The notes under the pieces: model-generated | Databases searched by the model: none | The model's input: the letters and a program-made list of their open reading frames with translations, nothing else | Told to the model about the DNA's origin: nothing | From: Lachnospiraceae bacterium NK4A144 | GTDB taxonomy: Bacteria > Bacillota > Clostridia > Lachnospirales > Lachnospiraceae | Length of the DNA: 64,000 nucleotides | Direction of reading: 5' to 3' | NCBI GenBank assembly: GCA_000424365.1 | Contig: AUJT01000019.1 | Location: 16,394-80,393 of the forward strand | Program-made: the position numbers and the translations under genes | Part shown: positions 1 through 9,265 of the stretch, in pieces | Layout: each line of letters starts with the position of its first letter | Numbering within the stretch: the first letter of the stretch is position 1

Positions 1-1
1 G

Positions 2-829
2 ATGCTGTGGCTTGGAATATGTTCTTTGTATATGTGTGAAAATACAGAAATAGTCAGATTGAAAGAAGAGTATGGAAATAAAGCAGAAATCGAAAGCAGA
101 GACAGGGCACATGTACATGAGGTGTATTTTAATAGATATTACAGGAACAAAATAATATCTAATTGGTTTAATGGAAAGTGCGCAGTGTATACGTGCATCA
201 CAGGAGGGTATGATCAATTAAATGAGCCGGAAGTAGTGAATCCGGAGTGGGATTACATATGTTTTACAGACAATAATTCTATGAAGTCTGAACATTGGAT
301 AATAGTAGTCATAGATAATGTTGAAAAACTAACTGAACTTCAGTTGGCGCGCAAGGTAAAAATGGAGCCCTCGGAGTATCTGAAGGAATACGATTATACT
401 ATTTGGGTGGATGGTAAGATGAGAATTACCGGACCACTACAAAATATTATTATCAGATACGGTAGAGACAGCAGTATGTTGTGCTTTTCACATCCTAGGA
501 GGGATACCATAGCGCAGGAGGCTGCAGCATTAATTTACAATAAGAAAGCAGAAGCAGGAACATTGCAGAAGCAGATTGAAAAATATAAGGAAGATGGTTA
601 CCCGGATGACATTGGATTATGTGATACAGCTTGTCTCGTGAGATCAAATCACGATCCGAAGCTAAATACGGTAATGAGAGACTGGTTCAAAGAAATAATG
701 ACAGAAAGTGCTCGTGATCAGATGAGTTTAGGATATGTATGCTGGAAAAACAATTATCAGTATGATATATGTGATCTTTCTATATATGATAATGAATTTT
801 TGTCTGTAAGGGATCATTTGAGACGGTAA
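2..829 (+). CDS. DUF616 (TOD1/MUCI70-type) glycosyltransferase-like protein, 5' end possibly outside window
   Basis: The N-terminal third has the hallmark of the DUF616 / TOD1-MUCI70 glycosyltransferase-like family: CAVYTCITGGYD near residue 60, followed by a W-D-Y-I-C-FTD stretch. A TIWVDGKMRI motif near residue 134 probably supplies the metal/sugar-binding acidic residue, as in the family's W-x-D segment. The first ATG is at base 2, so the true start may lie upstream and the gene may be incomplete. It opens a + strand glycan gene run; PEP mutase follows after about 200 bp. Role inferred: transfer of a sugar to a surface polysaccharide. The substrate cannot be read from sequence. Confidence 0.7.
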   Translation: MLWLGICSLYMCENTEIVRLKEEYGNKAEIESRDRAHVHEVYFNRYYRNKIISNWFNGKCAVYTCITGGYDQLNEPEVVNPEWDYICFTDNNSMKSEHWIIVVIDNVEKLTELQLARKVKMEPSEYLKEYDYTIWVDGKMRITGPLQNIIIRYGRDSSMLCFSHPRRDTIAQEAAALIYNKKAEAGTLQKQIEKYKEDGYPDDIGLCDTACLVRSNHDPKLNTVMRDWFKEIMTESARDQMSLGYVCWKNNYQYDICDLSIYDNEFLSVRDHLRR

Positions 830-1033
830 TAATGGTACGCATCTGTTTAACGATGCATTGATGGCAGATGCTTATTTTAGAAATTATGATTTTTAGACTC
901 ATTTGATGCCGGGGATAGAGGGCAGGTTATACCATATATAAATCTTGTGTGTGAAGAAAATGAATAAAAGATAATTAAAGAGAGACAATTATTGGATGGG
1001 GCAAAGATAATTTTTTTTTTTGAGGGGATGAAA
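830..1033. other. Intergenic stretch before the PEP mutase gene
   Basis: About 200 bp with no full gene. A short open stretch right after the first stop (NGTHLFNDALMADAYF, bases about 833-880) looks like leftover coding sequence in another frame. No terminator hairpin is evident. A run of ten T residues at about 1011-1021 precedes the GAGGGG ribosome binding site (1022-1027) of the next gene. Confidence 0.3.
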
Positions 1034-2329
1034 ATGAAAACAGTTTATACATGTTTTTGTACAGACTATATTCATGAAGGTCATTTAAACATAATAAAAG
1101 AGGCACAAAAGCTGGGGGAAGTAACAGTCGGAGTTTTATCTGATGAGCAGATGATCAAGTATAATAGCTTCCCTCTGAAATCTACTGCTGAGCGCGTTAA
1201 GATGTGCAAAAAAATTCCAGGTGTTGCGAATGTTATTGTCCAAAAAGAAATAATGTACGATAAGGTCATTCAGGAATTGAGACCGGATTATATAGTACAT
1301 GGCGATAACTGGGAATCAGAATCAATGCAGGCTATACGCCAAAATATTCTTGAAACCACCAATAAATATGGTGGACGTCTTATTGATATACCCTATTCAT
1401 ATAACGAAAATATAGCACGTATTCAAAAGCAGATGAAGGAAAAATTGTCTATTCCCGAACTTAGGCGAGGGAGACTGAGAAAACTCTTAAAACTTGCACC
1501 GATTGTAAAAGCATGTGAAGTTCATAATGGCCTTACCGGACTCATAGTTGAGAAAACTGTAGTCGCTGATGGCGGAGCAATAGATCAGTTTGATGCTATG
1601 TGGATCAGTTCATTATGCGACAGTACTGCAAAGGGAAAGCCGGATATTGAATTGGTTGAAATGACAAGCCGATTCCGTACAGTCGATGATGTAATGGAAG
1701 TGACAACCAAACCGATTATTTTTGATGGTGATACTGGAGGCTTTATTGAGCATTTTGTGTATAATGTTCGTTCACTTGAAAGAATGGGAGTTTCGGCGGT
1801 TATTATAGAAGATAAGACAGGACTTAAGAAAAACAGTTTGTTTGGAAATGATGTAGTCCAGACGCAGGATACTATTGAGCACTTTTGTCAAAAGATCAAG
1901 GCAGGGAAAGAAGCGCAGTTATCGGAAGATTTTATGATCATCGCGAGAATAGAATCTTTGATACTTGAGCGAGGAATGGATGATGCATTAGAAAGAGCAT
2001 ATGCATTTCGTGATGCCGGTGCTGACGGGATAATGATTCACAGTCGGAAAACGAATCCGGATGAGATTTTTGAATTTTGCGATAAGTTTAGAAAGACAGA
2101 TAAGAAAACTCCTATTGTGGTTGTTCCGAGTTCATATAATACTGTAACTGAGACGGAGCTGATAAGTCATGGAGCGAATATAGTGATCTATGCGAATCAG
2201 CTTTTACGTGCTGCGTTCCCTGCAATGGAAAATGCGGCAAAGAGTATCTTGCGAAATCATAGGGCGTATGAAATTGATAACGCGCTTATGCCGATAAAGC
2301 AGATCATAACGCTTATTGACGAGATATAG
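1034..2329 (+). CDS. aepX: Phosphoenolpyruvate mutase with N-terminal cytidylyltransferase-like domain
   Basis: Two domains. Residues about 1-130 are a nucleotidyltransferase fold with the HxGH signature (IHEGHLNII) and a late VHGDNWES segment. Residues about 150-430 are an isocitrate-lyase-superfamily PEP mutase with the diagnostic EDKTGLKKNSLFG loop, the IFDGDTGG metal site and a VVVPSSYN motif. PEP mutase converts PEP to phosphonopyruvate, the entry step to C-P compounds such as 2-aminoethylphosphonate. The start at 1034 is preferred over 992 because GAGGGG lies 6 bases upstream. The stop is a TAG just before the first licD, fitting a make-and-attach operon. No phosphonopyruvate decarboxylase is visible; it would have to lie outside the window. 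Confidence 0.9.
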   Translation: MKTVYTCFCTDYIHEGHLNIIKEAQKLGEVTVGVLSDEQMIKYNSFPLKSTAERVKMCKKIPGVANVIVQKEIMYDKVIQELRPDYIVHGDNWESESMQAIRQNILETTNKYGGRLIDIPYSYNENIARIQKQMKEKLSIPELRRGRLRKLLKLAPIVKACEVHNGLTGLIVEKTVVADGGAIDQFDAMWISSLCDSTAKGKPDIELVEMTSRFRTVDDVMEVTTKPIIFDGDTGGFIEHFVYNVRSLERMGVSAVIIEDKTGLKKNSLFGNDVVQTQDTIEHFCQKIKAGKEAQLSEDFMIIARIESLILERGMDDALERAYAFRDAGADGIMIHSRKTNPDEIFEFCDKFRKTDKKTPIVVVPSSYNTVTETELISHGANIVIYANQLLRAAFPAMENAAKSILRNHRAYEIDNALMPIKQIITLIDEI

Positions 2330-2345
2330 GTTTGATGGAGATCAT

Positions 2346-3323
2346 ATGGGGAGCTTGATTCAATTTGAAAAAGAATGGTTCGAGGCGGAAGAAATAGGTG
2401 GATTCAGGATAAATACTATGATGAAGCGCTATTGGGCAGCGGAACTGGAAGTTTTGGTTCGCATAGATGCACTTTGCATGGAACTTGGTGTGCAATATTT
2501 TGCAAATTGGGGGACACTTCTCGGAGCAGTGAGACATGGTAGTTTTATCCCCTGGGATGATGATATAGACATTACGATGTTTAGAAAAGATTATGAGATT
2601 TTTGCTGCCGCTGCAAGAGAAGGAAGGCTTTGGGATGGCTTGATAATTAAAGAAGATCATTTGGATGCAGATTATGAAAATCTGGTAAGTCGTGTGGTAA
2701 ATAGCTTGGAACTGAGCACGGATGACGAAAGAATGGAAACATATCATGGGTGTCCATACATTTTAGGAGTGGATATCGATGTTTTGGATGATATGGCATC
2801 GAATGACGAACTAGATAAAGAACAAAGAGAACAGATGGGTGTAGCATTAAAAGCGCTGGAAGTATTCAGAAATATTGAAAATGGAAAAGAGGATGCTTCA
2901 AAAATTGATGAAACGATAAGCCGGGTAAAAAATGTTACAGGCACAGCTCTTGAAAAAACACGTTCTCTAAAAATGCAAATGCATGAGCTTATACATGAGA
3001 TCTGTAAAAAATATGACGACAGTAATAGTACGTATGCTACATATCCGTGTTTAAGATTGATAAGTAGAGAATATAACCAAATATACGAAAAGGCGCGATT
3101 TGAGGATCTGATCAGGATACCGTTTGGACCGATAACAGTTCCTGTTCCGAGGCATTTTCATGAATACCTCAGAAGTTCTTATGGAGACACTTATATGACA
3201 CCGATAATATGCAGGAACATGCATGATTATCCATTATATAAGGATCAGGAAGAAGTATTGAAACAGGAATTAATAAAGAGAAAACTCTCCGGGAAGATGT
3301 TCGATATCGAAACAGGCTACTGA
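2346..3323 (+). CDS. LicD family phosphotransferase (first of three paralogues)
   Basis: LicD proteins transfer a phospho-substituent (classically phosphocholine) from a CDP carrier to surface glycans. The core is plain: YFANWGTLLGAVRHGSFIPWDDDIDI, quoted here as WGTLLGAVRH then PWDDDIDI, which is the nucleotidyltransferase-fold active site with its acidic cluster. A conserved PVPRHFHEYL and DYPLY close the domain near the C-terminus. GGAG at 2337-2340 favours ATG 2346 over the upstream 2316, which overlaps the PEP mutase gene. It is about 325 aa, the usual single-domain size, unlike the next two copies. Next to PEP mutase, the donor may be a CDP-activated phosphonate rather than choline (inference). 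Confidence 0.85.
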   Translation: MGSLIQFEKEWFEAEEIGGFRINTMMKRYWAAELEVLVRIDALCMELGVQYFANWGTLLGAVRHGSFIPWDDDIDITMFRKDYEIFAAAAREGRLWDGLIIKEDHLDADYENLVSRVVNSLELSTDDERMETYHGCPYILGVDIDVLDDMASNDELDKEQREQMGVALKALEVFRNIENGKEDASKIDETISRVKNVTGTALEKTRSLKMQMHELIHEICKKYDDSNSTYATYPCLRLISREYNQIYEKARFEDLIRIPFGPITVPVPRHFHEYLRSSYGDTYMTPIICRNMHDYPLYKDQEEVLKQELIKRKLSGKMFDIETGY

Positions 3324-3435
3324 AATTTAATTCGATAAATCTGGATAATTTACATGTTTTGATCAACTAAAAAGGGCTTCACCCAGATGATCGATCATCT
3401 AGAGTGACGGCCTTTACTGTAAGGGGCAAGGAGCT

Positions 3436-5307
3436 ATGAAAACGATGGAAATACTGGATAAATTTCTTCTTCAGGAAGAAAGAAACGGATTTACAGTAAA
3501 TGAGGTCATGAAACGCTCCTGGGCAGCTTATATAGAAATACTTGATGACATCATAGAAATATGCAATAAACATTCTCTTAAGCTGTTTGCAAGTTATGGG
3601 ACATTGCTCGGTGCAGTGAGAGAACATGGATTTATCCCATGGGACGATGATGTTGATGTAGGTCTTGTCGGCATGGATTATGTGAATTTTTTGGAAATCC
3701 TGTCAAAGGAATATGGTGATAAATACACCATTCTTAATCCGTATACCAGAACATGGTACAGTATGAATTTTACTCATATTACAAATGCTCCCAGAACTTC
3801 TTTTAAGAGAGAAGATATCAGAAGATGGCACGGCTGCCCTTTTGTGACAGGACTGGATGTATATCCGTATTATTATGTTCCGAGAAATGAAAGTGATGAG
3901 AGATTCATTTTGAATCTGCTTGGCAAGATCGACGACACTATTGCAATGAACAGAGAGCTGATGTCGATGGTGGACGGCAGCAGGATCGTTGCAGACAACA
4001 ATGTTATCGGTAAAGAAGTAGCGCTAAAACTTATAGAACTTCAGCGGGAAACGGGATATGAGTTTAGTAATGACCGGCCGATAGAAAACCAGCTTGAGAT
4101 TTTATATGATCAGGTCTGTCGTATCACACCTGAAGAAGATGCCGATTTTGTGGTCCGATATGATGAATATTTCAAGGACAGAACCAGAAAGATACCAAAG
4201 GATCATTTTGAAAAAACATTATTAAAATCATTTGAATATATTTCTATACCGGTACCGATTGGATATGATGCAATACTGACCGATCGCTTTGGACATGATT
4301 ATATCATGCCACGAAATATAGGAGCAGCCCATGATTATCCATATTATTCAAAACAGCTAAAGGATGAGAAGTATTACAGGGAAGAATTAGAAAGCGAAAA
4401 AAGACCACGATATGGATCAGTTGAAATCAAGCGTAGTCCGCGCAAAAAAAATGTGCTTTACCATACCGGGATGAGAGAAATGCTTATTCATTGTGAAAAA
4501 GCACCTGAGAAGATAAAAAGTGTTCTTAGGTCTTTTTCGATAAATGAAGAATATGAATTATGGTGGATGCCTGACGTTTTTTTGAAAAATGATGATATAG
4601 CGCTTGATGAAGTGGCACCTGATCTCATGAAACAGTATGAATCCATAATACATGATTTTATCGAAAAGGGATGCAATGTTTGTGACATAGGAACAGACAT
4701 TGGAAAAGCGATCAATGAATGTGATGAATACTATGGTGATCCCGGTGTAATAGCAGATAGTTTCAGAGAAGCAGGAAAGAAAACTACGATCCAAAACTAT
4801 TCAGTAATGGGAATTGAAGCAGATGAAAAATATAGAATCGATGAAGATATAGAAGAAGCAGGTACGATCGTTAAAAGTATCGATGATGAAATACCGGATG
4901 TTCCGGAAGAATGGAAAAAAAATCTTTATCGTTCTGATGGCAGTCGGAAAAAGATCATTCTTTTCATTACAACGCTAAGTGTATTGTATCATTATAAAGA
5001 AAAGACAATAGACAAATGGAAGAGTGTAATAAAAATTTTTAGAGAGAAGACAAATGATATTGCGTTGATCTGGAAATGTGAGCCAATCTTGTCAGATGTT
5101 AAACCATTGCTTGGGAGTAAACTTGTTCAGGATTTTGATGACCTTGTAAACTTATTCCGGAAAGAACAGGTGGGAATTCTGATCGAAGGGGAGGCTGACC
5201 ATGTGGTTTCGTTAGTCGATGCAATATATGGTGATAGTGATGCTTTGATGCGAAAAGCGATAGAAAGTAAGATCCCTGTTATGATAGAGAATCCGGAAAT
5301 CATTTGA
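3436..5307 (+). CDS. LicD family protein with two tandem glycerophosphotransferase-like tail modules
   Basis: Residues about 1-310 are a full LicD domain (ASYGTLLGAVREHG, IPWDDDVDVG, PVPIGYDAIL, HDYPYY). The remaining roughly 300 residues hold two copies of one module. Each begins with a beta strand (NVLYHTGMREML; KIILFITTLSVL) and ends in a Y-Y/Y-G-D motif followed by a strand and N (DEYYGDPG...TIQNYSV; DAIYGDSD...MIENPEI). The same C-terminal module occurs in LicD-associated TagF/CDP-glycerol glycerophosphotransferase-like proteins of Firmicutes, normally once per protein. AAGGAG at 3428-3433 suits the second Met (3445) slightly better than 3436. Likely acts at the cytoplasmic face on lipid-linked glycan. 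Confidence 0.8.
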   Translation: MKTMEILDKFLLQEERNGFTVNEVMKRSWAAYIEILDDIIEICNKHSLKLFASYGTLLGAVREHGFIPWDDDVDVGLVGMDYVNFLEILSKEYGDKYTILNPYTRTWYSMNFTHITNAPRTSFKREDIRRWHGCPFVTGLDVYPYYYVPRNESDERFILNLLGKIDDTIAMNRELMSMVDGSRIVADNNVIGKEVALKLIELQRETGYEFSNDRPIENQLEILYDQVCRITPEEDADFVVRYDEYFKDRTRKIPKDHFEKTLLKSFEYISIPVPIGYDAILTDRFGHDYIMPRNIGAAHDYPYYSKQLKDEKYYREELESEKRPRYGSVEIKRSPRKKNVLYHTGMREMLIHCEKAPEKIKSVLRSFSINEEYELWWMPDVFLKNDDIALDEVAPDLMKQYESIIHDFIEKGCNVCDIGTDIGKAINECDEYYGDPGVIADSFREAGKKTTIQNYSVMGIEADEKYRIDEDIEEAGTIVKSIDDEIPDVPEEWKKNLYRSDGSRKKIILFITTLSVLYHYKEKTIDKWKSVIKIFREKTNDIALIWKCEPILSDVKPLLGSKLVQDFDDLVNLFRKEQVGILIEGEADHVVSLVDAIYGDSDALMRKAIESKIPVMIENPEII

Positions 5308-5351
5308 TGTATATAAAGCAGGTAATCAAGCATTAGGAGGAACACAGCTGT

Positions 5352-7625
5352 ATGGGATTTGACACAGATTTTCTCAGAGATGAAGTAAGGTGTGGATTTT
5401 ATATTCCAACAGCTATCAAGCAGGCCTGGGCTGCAGCATTAGAAGTTTTGTCTGAAATTGACAGGATCTGTGAGAAGCATGATATTACATATTTTGCAGA
5501 CTGGGGAACATTGCTCGGAGCGGTGAGACATGGTGGGTTTGTGCCATGGGATGATGATCTGGATATAGGAATGAAACGGTCTGACTATGAAAAATTTCGA
5601 TCTGTAGCAGACGCGGAACTCCCGGATAATTATGTATTTCATGACTATGAAAGGAAGAATGATCACTGGGAATTTATAGTCAGAGTCGTGAATAACGAGA
5701 AAATGTGCTTTGATGAGCGGTATCTTAGAGAGCACAATAACTTTCCATGGCTTGTTGGAACAGATATATTTGTTAAGGACTATCTGTATCCATCTGATGA
5801 TATGGAAAAAGAACGTGATAAAGAAGTAATGAAATTATATACCGTAGCTCAGATGGTGATCGGAGGAAAAGCAGACAATCGGGTTATCTCCGCTCAATTG
5901 TATGAGATAAATAAAAAGTATGGAACGAGCTTAAGTGCTGCTGAGAACAGTACAGAACTTGCAGTTAAATTGTATCGATTGGCAGAGCAGCAGATGTCAA
6001 GGGTGAAAGATAATGAAAGCAGGAAGATCGGACAGATATTTCCGTGGGTTGTTAAAAATGGAACTTCTATAGGAGAAGATAAAGAATTATATGAAAAGAT
6101 CATAAGAATTCCCTTTGAAAATACCACGATTCCGGTTCCGGTAAGTTATGGGAAGATTTTAACAAAAAGGTATGGTGATTTTAATCAGATAAGAAAGGTT
6201 TGGACCGGACATGGGTATCCATTTTTTGAGGGTCAAAAAAAAGAAATGGAGGAATTAAGCGGTGAAAAACTTCCGGACTTTTGTTTTCGACGAGAAATGC
6301 TGTCTCGACCTGCTGTGGATCTTTCGGCATCGCTAAAAAATACAGTAAGAGAATGTGTAAATGCATTAAGAGAGTTGCTGGTAAATGCGGAAGATGCTGT
6401 ATGTGGAAGAGTATATGATGACGCTTCAAAAGCACTGATCGAGGCGCAGCAGCTTACGATCGATCTGGGTACTTTGTTAGAGAATGTTAAGGGCGAGAAT
6501 GCTCCTCATACTAAAAAGGTTGTAAAAGCTTTAGAAGAATTATGTGAGTTCATATGGCAGGATCATCTGAATCTTTCGGAAAATGGCAGTGATAAGCGTA
6601 TTTCGTCTCGGGATGTTCTGGGAGAAGCAGAGAACATCATAGAAGCGAATATCATAAATAGACGAGAAATCCTTTTCCTTCCTGTCGGGCATACGGAATG
6701 GGAAGGATTCAGTGCTATTTATTATGAGGCATTAAATGAAAGCGATACAGATGTATATGTAGTACCGCTTCCGGTTTTAAGGAAAGATTACTTTGGAAAT
6801 ATAATCATGTCAGAGGAAGAGATAAATGTGGCAGCGGAGCTTGAGAAATATCCAAAAGATGTCTCGTTAACTGACTGGAGGACTTATGATCTTTCAATAC
6901 ATTGTCCGGATGTTGTTTATATTCAAAATCCTTACGATGAGACAAATCCGTGCCTCACAGTTCCGGCTGAATTTTATGCAGAAAATATCAGAAAGTATAC
7001 CGGAGAAATGATATTCATTCCGTTTAAGAAAACCGATGAATTTGGATGTGACGATATAAATGATATCTACAATATGAAGCATTACGTAAAAGCGCCGGGA
7101 ATAGTATATGCAGATAGGGTTTTGGTGCAATCAGAGAATATCAGAGAGCAGTATATCCGGTGTCTAACGGGCTTTGCGGGAGAAGATACAAAAAAATGTT
7201 GGGAAGATAAAATCAAGGTTGGAACTGCTGAAAGTAGTAATATGCCGATACAGCGTGAAGAAAAGAAAAAGATGCTGTATTGCATCGGTATAAATGAGTT
7301 AATGGAACACAGAGAAAAGCTTATCGACGCAGTCAATGATCGGATCAGACTGTTTTTAGAAAATAAAGAACGGATAAATAGCACCGTTTATCTATATCCA
7401 AATGACATTGATGAGTGGCGTGAAATCGATGAAGATCTTTCAGATAAGCTTCTGTCTATCATAAAGAAGGCAAAACTTGAGATGATAGCTGTGATGATTA
7501 AAGATGCTGAAATGGAAACCCGAAAATATGACGCGTACTATGGAAGTCCGTCACCCATGGTTTCAGCATTTGTATCTATGCATAAACCGATTATGATCTC
7601 AAATTATGATGTTATGGGGATGTAG
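5352..7625 (+). CDS. LicD family protein fused to a TagF/CDP-glycerol glycerophosphotransferase-like GT-B region
   Basis: The N-terminal LicD domain (residues about 1-300) carries ADWGTLLGAVRHGG, VPWDDDLDIG, PVPVSYGKIL and HGYPFF. A helical linker (about 310-420) follows. Then comes a complete GT-B-like region: ILFLPVGHTEWEGFSAIYYEA, VYVVPLPVL, VSLTDWRTYDL, PDVVYIQNPYD and a final YYGSPSP...MISNYDVMG module like the tails of the preceding paralogue. AGGAGG (5335-5340) precedes the ATG. The architecture suggests one protein that both transfers and handles a CDP-linked phospho-alcohol, but the substrate is unknown. Stop is TAG. Confidence 0.8.
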   Translation: MGFDTDFLRDEVRCGFYIPTAIKQAWAAALEVLSEIDRICEKHDITYFADWGTLLGAVRHGGFVPWDDDLDIGMKRSDYEKFRSVADAELPDNYVFHDYERKNDHWEFIVRVVNNEKMCFDERYLREHNNFPWLVGTDIFVKDYLYPSDDMEKERDKEVMKLYTVAQMVIGGKADNRVISAQLYEINKKYGTSLSAAENSTELAVKLYRLAEQQMSRVKDNESRKIGQIFPWVVKNGTSIGEDKELYEKIIRIPFENTTIPVPVSYGKILTKRYGDFNQIRKVWTGHGYPFFEGQKKEMEELSGEKLPDFCFRREMLSRPAVDLSASLKNTVRECVNALRELLVNAEDAVCGRVYDDASKALIEAQQLTIDLGTLLENVKGENAPHTKKVVKALEELCEFIWQDHLNLSENGSDKRISSRDVLGEAENIIEANIINRREILFLPVGHTEWEGFSAIYYEALNESDTDVYVVPLPVLRKDYFGNIIMSEEEINVAAELEKYPKDVSLTDWRTYDLSIHCPDVVYIQNPYDETNPCLTVPAEFYAENIRKYTGEMIFIPFKKTDEFGCDDINDIYNMKHYVKAPGIVYADRVLVQSENIREQYIRCLTGFAGEDTKKCWEDKIKVGTAESSNMPIQREEKKKMLYCIGINELMEHREKLIDAVNDRIRLFLENKERINSTVYLYPNDIDEWREIDEDLSDKLLSIIKKAKLEMIAVMIKDAEMETRKYDAYYGSPSPMVSAFVSMHKPIMISNYDVMGM

Positions 7626-7669
7626 CCGTTTTACAAACATCTTGAGGATTTGTTTATAAAGGGGGATGT

Positions 7670-9265
7670 ATGAATACTAAGGATACTGAATTAATTGCCC
7701 AAAATATAGCGCGTGATATGGAAAATCCTGAGAATTATTTAAAATTGGCGGATCATTATCTTGATAGTAATCCGGATCTGGCATATCTATCGTTACAGAA
7801 TGCAAGTTTTTTTTCAGAATCAGAGAAGAAAGACTTGATAGATGCCACTATAAAGGAACTGTACAACAGCGGCATTGTCAGGGTTAATCCGGTGAGCTTT
7901 ATCATAACCAGCTCCGGAAATCTAGATCATTTGAAGGGAACACTGGAAAGTATACGTATAACCTGTAGTCCGGATAGTTATGAAATACTGGTTGTTGGGA
8001 GATGCTCCGATTCTGAGATAGAGTATTTATCAAAGCAAAAAGATGTCAAGGTACTGAATGATACGGAAGATTGTAAAATGGCAGGATATATCAATAGAGG
8101 AATAAGAGAAGCTTCTGAAGGCTTTGATATCTTTTGGATAAATGCAGGAAATATACTTCTGCCTAATAGTTTATATTGCCTTAGGATGGCATTATATGAT
8201 AATGACGAGGTTGGCGCTGTTTCACCTGTGGGTCACAGTTTTTTTGAAGCATCAATCCGTGATCTTAGGGAATGCATGGATTATGCGATGCGTGTCAATG
8301 TTCCTTCTTCTGAAAAGTGTGAAAGAACAGTTTGGCCATGGAATTCTCATTTATTGATAAAAAATGAAGCTATTATGAAAATTGGATTTCAGGATGAGAT
8401 TTTTCATTCTGATAAATTTAGGACAGATGATGTATGTTTAAGAGTATTAGAAAATGGTAACTTCATAGAAGTTTGCCATAATAGTTTGATTTACGAAATA
8501 GTTGATGGTCAAAAAAATAATAACCCTGTTTGGGATTATTTGGAAAGGGAAGATGAAAAAAATTTTAAGGAAAAGTGGGGAGTTAGCGTAAACTATTATT
8601 CGAATACTGGTGATACATTGATGCAGTTTATCATGAAAGATCATCCAGATCATCAGGATGAGTTTAGTGTACTGGAGTGCGGATGTGGTGTAGGAACGGC
8701 AAATCTTCATTTGAAATATCTATATCCAAATGTACGAATATATGGAATAGAAATAGTTGAAAAAGCTGCTCGGATCGGAAAAATGAATTGTAATATCCGT
8801 CAAGGTAATGTAGAAAAAATCAGCCCTGATGAGTTAGAGGAAAAGATGGATTACATTATTTTTGGCGATGTAATAGAGCATTTGATCGATCCGTATGGAA
8901 TGGTTAGAAAATGTCATGATATGTTAAAAAAAGGTGGAAAAATACTTGCAAGTATACCTAATATTATGCATTATTCTGTGATCATCCCATTATTAAAGGG
9001 GAGTTTTGTTTTTGAAGATGCCGGAATACGGGATTATACTCATCTTCATAATTGGACACTGGATAATATTTGCAGCATGTTTGACGAGTGTGATTATGAA
9101 ATAGAGGAAATGCGCTTTACAATGGTAGATACAGATGATTGGAAGGAATTAATAAGAGAAGAAGATAAAAAGTGGTTCATACCGATATTAGAAAGTGATG
9201 AAACTGCACCTGAGCAGCAGTTTAGGGCATATCAATATTTAGTCTGTGCAAGAAGCAAGTTGTAA
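7670..9265 (+). CDS. GT2-like glycosyltransferase fused to a class I SAM methyltransferase
   Basis: After an N-terminal helical stretch, residues about 75-290 follow the GT2 (GT-A) pattern (PVSFIITSSGNLDHLKGTLESI, YINRGIREASEGFD), but the usual DxD is replaced by WINAGN, so sugar transfer may be weakened or altered. Residues about 325-500 are a Rossmann methyltransferase with motif I LECGCGVGTANLHL, an acidic post-I IYGIEIVE and IFGDVIEHLIDP. A GGGGG ribosome site lies just upstream. It overlaps the next ORF's earliest start by 20 bases. Likely an O-methyltransferase acting on a glycan, with the GT2 part as recognition or transfer domain (inference). Confidence 0.75.
   Translation: MNTKDTELIAQNIARDMENPENYLKLADHYLDSNPDLAYLSLQNASFFSESEKKDLIDATIKELYNSGIVRVNPVSFIITSSGNLDHLKGTLESIRITCSPDSYEILVVGRCSDSEIEYLSKQKDVKVLNDTEDCKMAGYINRGIREASEGFDIFWINAGNILLPNSLYCLRMALYDNDEVGAVSPVGHSFFEASIRDLRECMDYAMRVNVPSSEKCERTVWPWNSHLLIKNEAIMKIGFQDEIFHSDKFRTDDVCLRVLENGNFIEVCHNSLIYEIVDGQKNNNPVWDYLEREDEKNFKEKWGVSVNYYSNTGDTLMQFIMKDHPDHQDEFSVLECGCGVGTANLHLKYLYPNVRIYGIEIVEKAARIGKMNCNIRQGNVEKISPDELEEKMDYIIFGDVIEHLIDPYGMVRKCHDMLKKGGKILASIPNIMHYSVIIPLLKGSFVFEDAGIRDYTHLHNWTLDNICSMFDECDYEIEEMRFTMVDTDDWKELIREEDKKWFIPILESDETAPEQQFRAYQYLVCARSKL

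Noticed and set aside
2313..2747. Long antisense ORFs opposite the licD genes
   Set aside because: They are shadows of strongly conserved + strand genes, lack ribosome sites and show no family pattern.
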